Shown one piece after another: positions 61,410 through 64,000 of a stretch of DNA of 64,000 nt. Position numbers and translations under genes: made by a program. The first letter of the stretch is position 1. Each line of letters begins with the position of its first letter. Location: the NCBI GenBank assembly GCA_905221605.1, contig CAJNDS010000668.1:1416814-1480813 (forward strand), given 5' to 3'. The notes beneath the pieces were generated by a model. The model had not been told where the DNA came from and ran no database searches. It saw only the letters and a program-made list of their open reading frames with translations. The stretch comes from Symbiodinium natans (Eukaryota > Sar > Dinophyceae > Suessiales > Symbiodiniaceae).

Positions 61410-61706
61410 CTAACCCTAAACCCTAAACCCTGTATGAGGAGTTCTCCGAATAGGAGTTCACCCCACGAGTCACCCATTCGGATGGGTGGGTCCTTGTTAC
61501 AAGGGTGCCCTGCTTGGGGGAGGGGGATTAAGAGCACTGCCCATAGTATGGATTCGCCTCCGAGCTTAGGAAAGTTGAGGGTCCACTGGAATCGTGAAGT
61601 GTACTCTTCGCGTCGTGTCCTTTGCGGCTCTAGTTTCCCAAGCCCCAAAAAAAGGCCCCCAGGTTCGGAAAGCCCCGTGTGGGGAGCCATTTCATGTGGA
61701 ACCTGC

Positions 61707-61777
61707 CTGGGCAGTCTGCACGAGGGTCTCCTTGGTAGCTGGGTTGTGGAGGATGAGCATCACCACCTCCGATGCAG
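61707..61777 (-). CDS. candidate exon (unrecognised)
   Basis: Reads ASEVVMLILHNPATKETLVQ then TAQ, acceptor GCCCTAAG|, GC-type donor CCCAG|GCAGGT. Confidence 0.64.
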
Positions 61778-61971
61778 CTTAGGGCAGACCCTGTTGCAGT
61801 CAGCTTCGGAAGCTTCAAACTTCAACTTCCAAGTGTCCCTAAACCCTAAACCCTAAACCCTCAAAGGCCCTCCATGGCTCCCAGATGTAGGGGTCGATGT
61901 GGGTTGTGGGGGAGTAGGGGCTAGGGGGGGATTGAGGAGATCGAAAAAGGGGCACCTAGAGTCCCCGAAAC

Positions 61972-62012
61972 CTGAGAGCCTCCGTGATCACCAAAATCTC
62001 GCCGCTGGCCAC
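61972..62012 (-). CDS. candidate exon (unrecognised)
   Basis: Reads VASGEILVITEAL, acceptor CACTGGCAG|, donor CTCAG|GTTTCG. Phase 0 in, matching the exon at 62,315-62,399. Confidence 0.52.
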
Positions 62013-62314
62013 CTGCCAGTGGAGCGTTGAAGGATTCGGGCATTCTTGGGGAGGCTGGGCTCCAGATTCTCTTTGGTTTAGGCTTTCGGGTTTAGGGCTT
62101 AGGGTTTAGGGTCTAGGGTCTAGGGTCTAGGGTTTAGGGGTTGAGGCTTTCAGCTCATCTCGAAGCTTCGGGCTTTGGGCTTGTCAGGGCTTGGACGCGA
62201 CGCCCGACCTCAAGAACCCTAAACCCTAAACCCTAAGCCCTACATCCTAAACACCTAAACCCTAAACCCCAAACCCTAAACCCCAAACCCCAAACCCTAA
62301 ACCCTAAACCCTAC

Positions 62315-62399
62315 ACAGCTGCGAAAAATTGCGGGGCCCAGCGCCTGCAGAAGGCGCGTCTCGCCCTTGATCAACTCGGAAGAGAACTCCTTAAGTGAC
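62315..62399 (-). CDS. candidate exon (unrecognised)
   Basis: Reads SLKEFSSELIKGETRLLQAL then GPAIFRSC, acceptor TTGCCCTCCTCAG|. With donor |GTAGGGTTTAGGG the phase is 2 in, 0 out, fitting both neighbours. Confidence 0.66.
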
Positions 62400-62469
62400 C
62401 TGAGGAGGGCAAGATATAGGAGGTCCTATTCAAGTACAGCTGGATAGTTTGAGCAGCTTCTGTGGTGAT

Positions 62470-62535
62470 GACATGACATGACATGACATGACATGACATG
62501 ACATGACATGACATGACATGACATGACATGACATG
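62470..62535. repeat. ACATG pentanucleotide microsatellite
   Basis: Thirteen perfect ACATG units, degrading into GATATG on the right. Confidence 0.98.
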
Positions 62536-62912
62536 ATGAGATATGATATGATAGGGATCATACTGGGCTGGCATAAGTAAGCATTAAACACCCCGAGTCC
62601 GAAACAGGTCAAGGGTTAAACCTTAACACCCGAGAGCCCCCCTGAACCCTCAAGCAAACCACCACAACTCCCGAACCTGCAAAAGTCGTGCTGTTGTGAT
62701 TCCTTGCCGGAACGAAAAGCTACTTCATCTCCGAAGTCAGGTCTACCCTAAGATTCCCCTGCACACCTGAAGCCCTAAAACCCCTGAAACCCAAAAAACC
62801 CTCTTTGGGGCCCTTGAAACCCCTTGAAGCCCCTCGAACCCCCTCGAATAACACCCCCCTTCCCGTGAAACCCCTCTCAAATCCCTTGAGGCCACAGGAA
62901 GGCCTGTCAAGC

Positions 62913-62966
62913 CCCGACTCAGGTGGCCACTTGGTCCCGTCATGCCCGAACTTCGCGATGTCGATG
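62913..62966 (-). CDS. candidate exon (unrecognised)
   Basis: Reads IDIAKFGHDGTKWPPES, acceptor CCTCACCGCCCAG|, GC-type donor TCGGG|GCTTGAC. Phase 2 out, as the next exon requires. Confidence 0.52.
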
Positions 62967-63177
62967 CTGGGCGGTGAGGGGTTTGAGGTTTGGGGTTTTT
63001 AGGGTTTAGGGTTTAGAGTTTAGGGCTTAGGGTTAGTGACCTTGAAGTTGACATGTTGAGGCGGTTTGGGGGCTTGGAGGGTTTAGGGTTTTAGGGTTTA
63101 GGGGTGAGGGCTCAGGGGGGTTCAGGATTTCGGGGTTTGGGGTTCTGGTTGAGGGTCTAGGGTTAAAAGACTTGGAG

Positions 63178-63290
63178 GTTTACAAAAAAAAAAACAAAGG
63201 GGGGCCGGAATACTGGCCCAAATAGTAGGATTCCCTTATAAGAAGGACCCCAATAAGCCCAATAAGCTACCCCTAACCTCGGAGACCCCC
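63178..63290 (+). repeat. dispersed repeat family A, copy 4
   Basis: Contains TAGTAGGATTCCCTTATA and AAGGACCCCAATAAG, as in copy 1. Confidence 0.7.
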
Positions 63291-63703
63291 ATCTGTGTTC
63301 GAATGCGAGCTGAGGGCTGGCAGTTGATTTCGAGCATTGAGGATTGACGGGCTTAGGGTTCAGGGTTCAGGGTTTCGGGTTTAGGCTTTAAGGCTTACGG
63401 TTTGATCCTCAAGGTTCGTGGGGTTGGAGGGGCTTCTGGTGTGTCGACGGAGTTCAGACAGCTGTGAAGACAAGGAGGCCTTACAAGATCAAGCACCCAC
63501 ACTATGAAGCGTTAGCCCTTTTCGAGCAAGAAGAACCCGAAAAAGGTACCCGTAGTTGGTTTTAGCCCAAAACTGATATGCCCCAAACCCGGCGCTGTTG
63601 CGTCCCACCCATACTCGGGCATGGGGGAGTTTTTTCAAATCAAACCCCTAAACCCTCAACCCTCAACCCTCAACCCTCAACCCTAAACCCTAAACCCTAA
63701 ACC

Positions 63704-63781
63704 CTGTCTGGGAGCCCTTGGAGTGCCAACTTTCGGTAGACCTTGCCCCGCACGCCCGCACTAGTGTTGCTACTGTACAGC
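63704..63781 (-). CDS. candidate exon (unrecognised)
   Basis: Reads LYSSNTSAGVRGKVYRKLAL then QGLPDR, exactly 26 codons. Acceptor CCGCGTGCAG|. The intron begins GTTTAGGGTTTAGGG. It is the most upstream exon seen; the gene probably starts outside the window. Confidence 0.6.
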
Positions 63782-63888
63782 TGCACGCGGAACCCTCGAA
63801 CCCTACCCAATGGGCTTCAACGCCTTGCAATTCAGGATTGGGGTGTAGGTTCCCTCGGTTCCCTCAACCCTAAAACTTCCCCATTATG

Positions 63889-63948
63889 CTAACAGTCCGT
63901 ACTAGGGATTACAGTACCCCTTTCATAATCCCTATTAAGGACTGTTAG
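63889..63948. repeat. palindromic element, family P copy 2
   Basis: A 60-bp near-perfect palindrome begins CTAACAGTCCGTACTAGGG and ends CCCTATTAAGGACTGTTAG, with arms matching at about 21 of 23 positions. No target duplication seen. Confidence 0.85.
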
Positions 63949-64000
63949 GAAAAGGGGGGGCATCCCCAAGGCCTCGACTTGAGATCAGGCCACGGGCAGT

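Larger units (their letters stand above)
16528..64000. repeat. region dominated by degenerate telomere-like repeats (TTTAGGG / CCCTAAA)
   Basis: Short runs and degenerate variants of the seven-base plant/dinoflagellate-type telomere repeat occur every few hundred bases, in both orientations. On the plus strand the usual layout is CCCTAAA block, short non-repeat segment, TTTAGGG block. The non-repeat segments are listed below as candidate exons. This is interstitial, not a chromosome end, because protein-like segments occur throughout. Confidence 0.9.

Noticed and set aside
61272-61856. 194-codon plus-strand open frame
   Set aside because: It lies opposite two minus-strand exon candidates with good splice sites and reads through CCCTAAA repeat.

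Overview
The window reads as nuclear DNA of a dinoflagellate. Three things support this: pervasive telomere-type TTTAGGG/CCCTAAA sequence, a very long Ty1/copia-like polyprotein of the kind common in dinoflagellates, and a 15-base match (14/15) to the 3' end of the dinoflagellate spliced leader upstream of that polyprotein. Every gene call I can defend lies on the minus strand. I see no bacterial operon, tRNA, rRNA or CRISPR.

Region 1 (1-16,527): a retroelement. One uninterrupted minus-strand reading frame runs from ATG at 16,185 off the left edge, at least 5,395 codons. I read every in-frame triplet and found no stop. The domain order is long coiled coil, capsid-like region, two CCCH zinc fingers, aspartic protease (DTG), integrase, reverse transcriptase (YVDD) and RNase H, as in Ty1/copia. 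It then continues for more than 2,500 further residues. These hold a methyltransferase-like motif series, a Cys/His cluster and a CCHC zinc knuckle. The element is peppered with an 11-base micro-hairpin whose stem bases co-vary.

Region 2 (about 16,600-64,000): at first sight a sea of degenerate telomere-like repeats, minisatellites and palindromes. Between the repeat blocks lie many short open segments (32-170 bp). Translated on the minus strand they look like protein and have AG| on the left and |GT, |GC or |GA on the right. I interpret them as exons of one or more intron-rich genes whose introns consist largely of telomere-like repeats. Introns often start directly with GTTTAGGG or GTTTGGGG and end in CCCTAAACCC-type sequence plus AG. 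One run of six exons (33,859 to 29,434) is phase-consistent at all five junctions. Exons between about 41.4 and 48.1 kb carry SHIPPO/STPGR repeats (PGPGAY, PGPGDY, SWRFGTSGR), so part of the region is a flagellar/ciliary SHIPPO-repeat gene. The other exons I do not recognise.

Introns also hold a 21-bp minisatellite (17.3-17.9 kb), a complex repeat block (45.1-46.2 kb), a 74-bp tandem repeat, fold-back elements at 33.9, 48.0, 53.1 and 63.9 kb, and two dispersed repeat families. Exon boundaries are read by eye and need transcript data. No searches were run.
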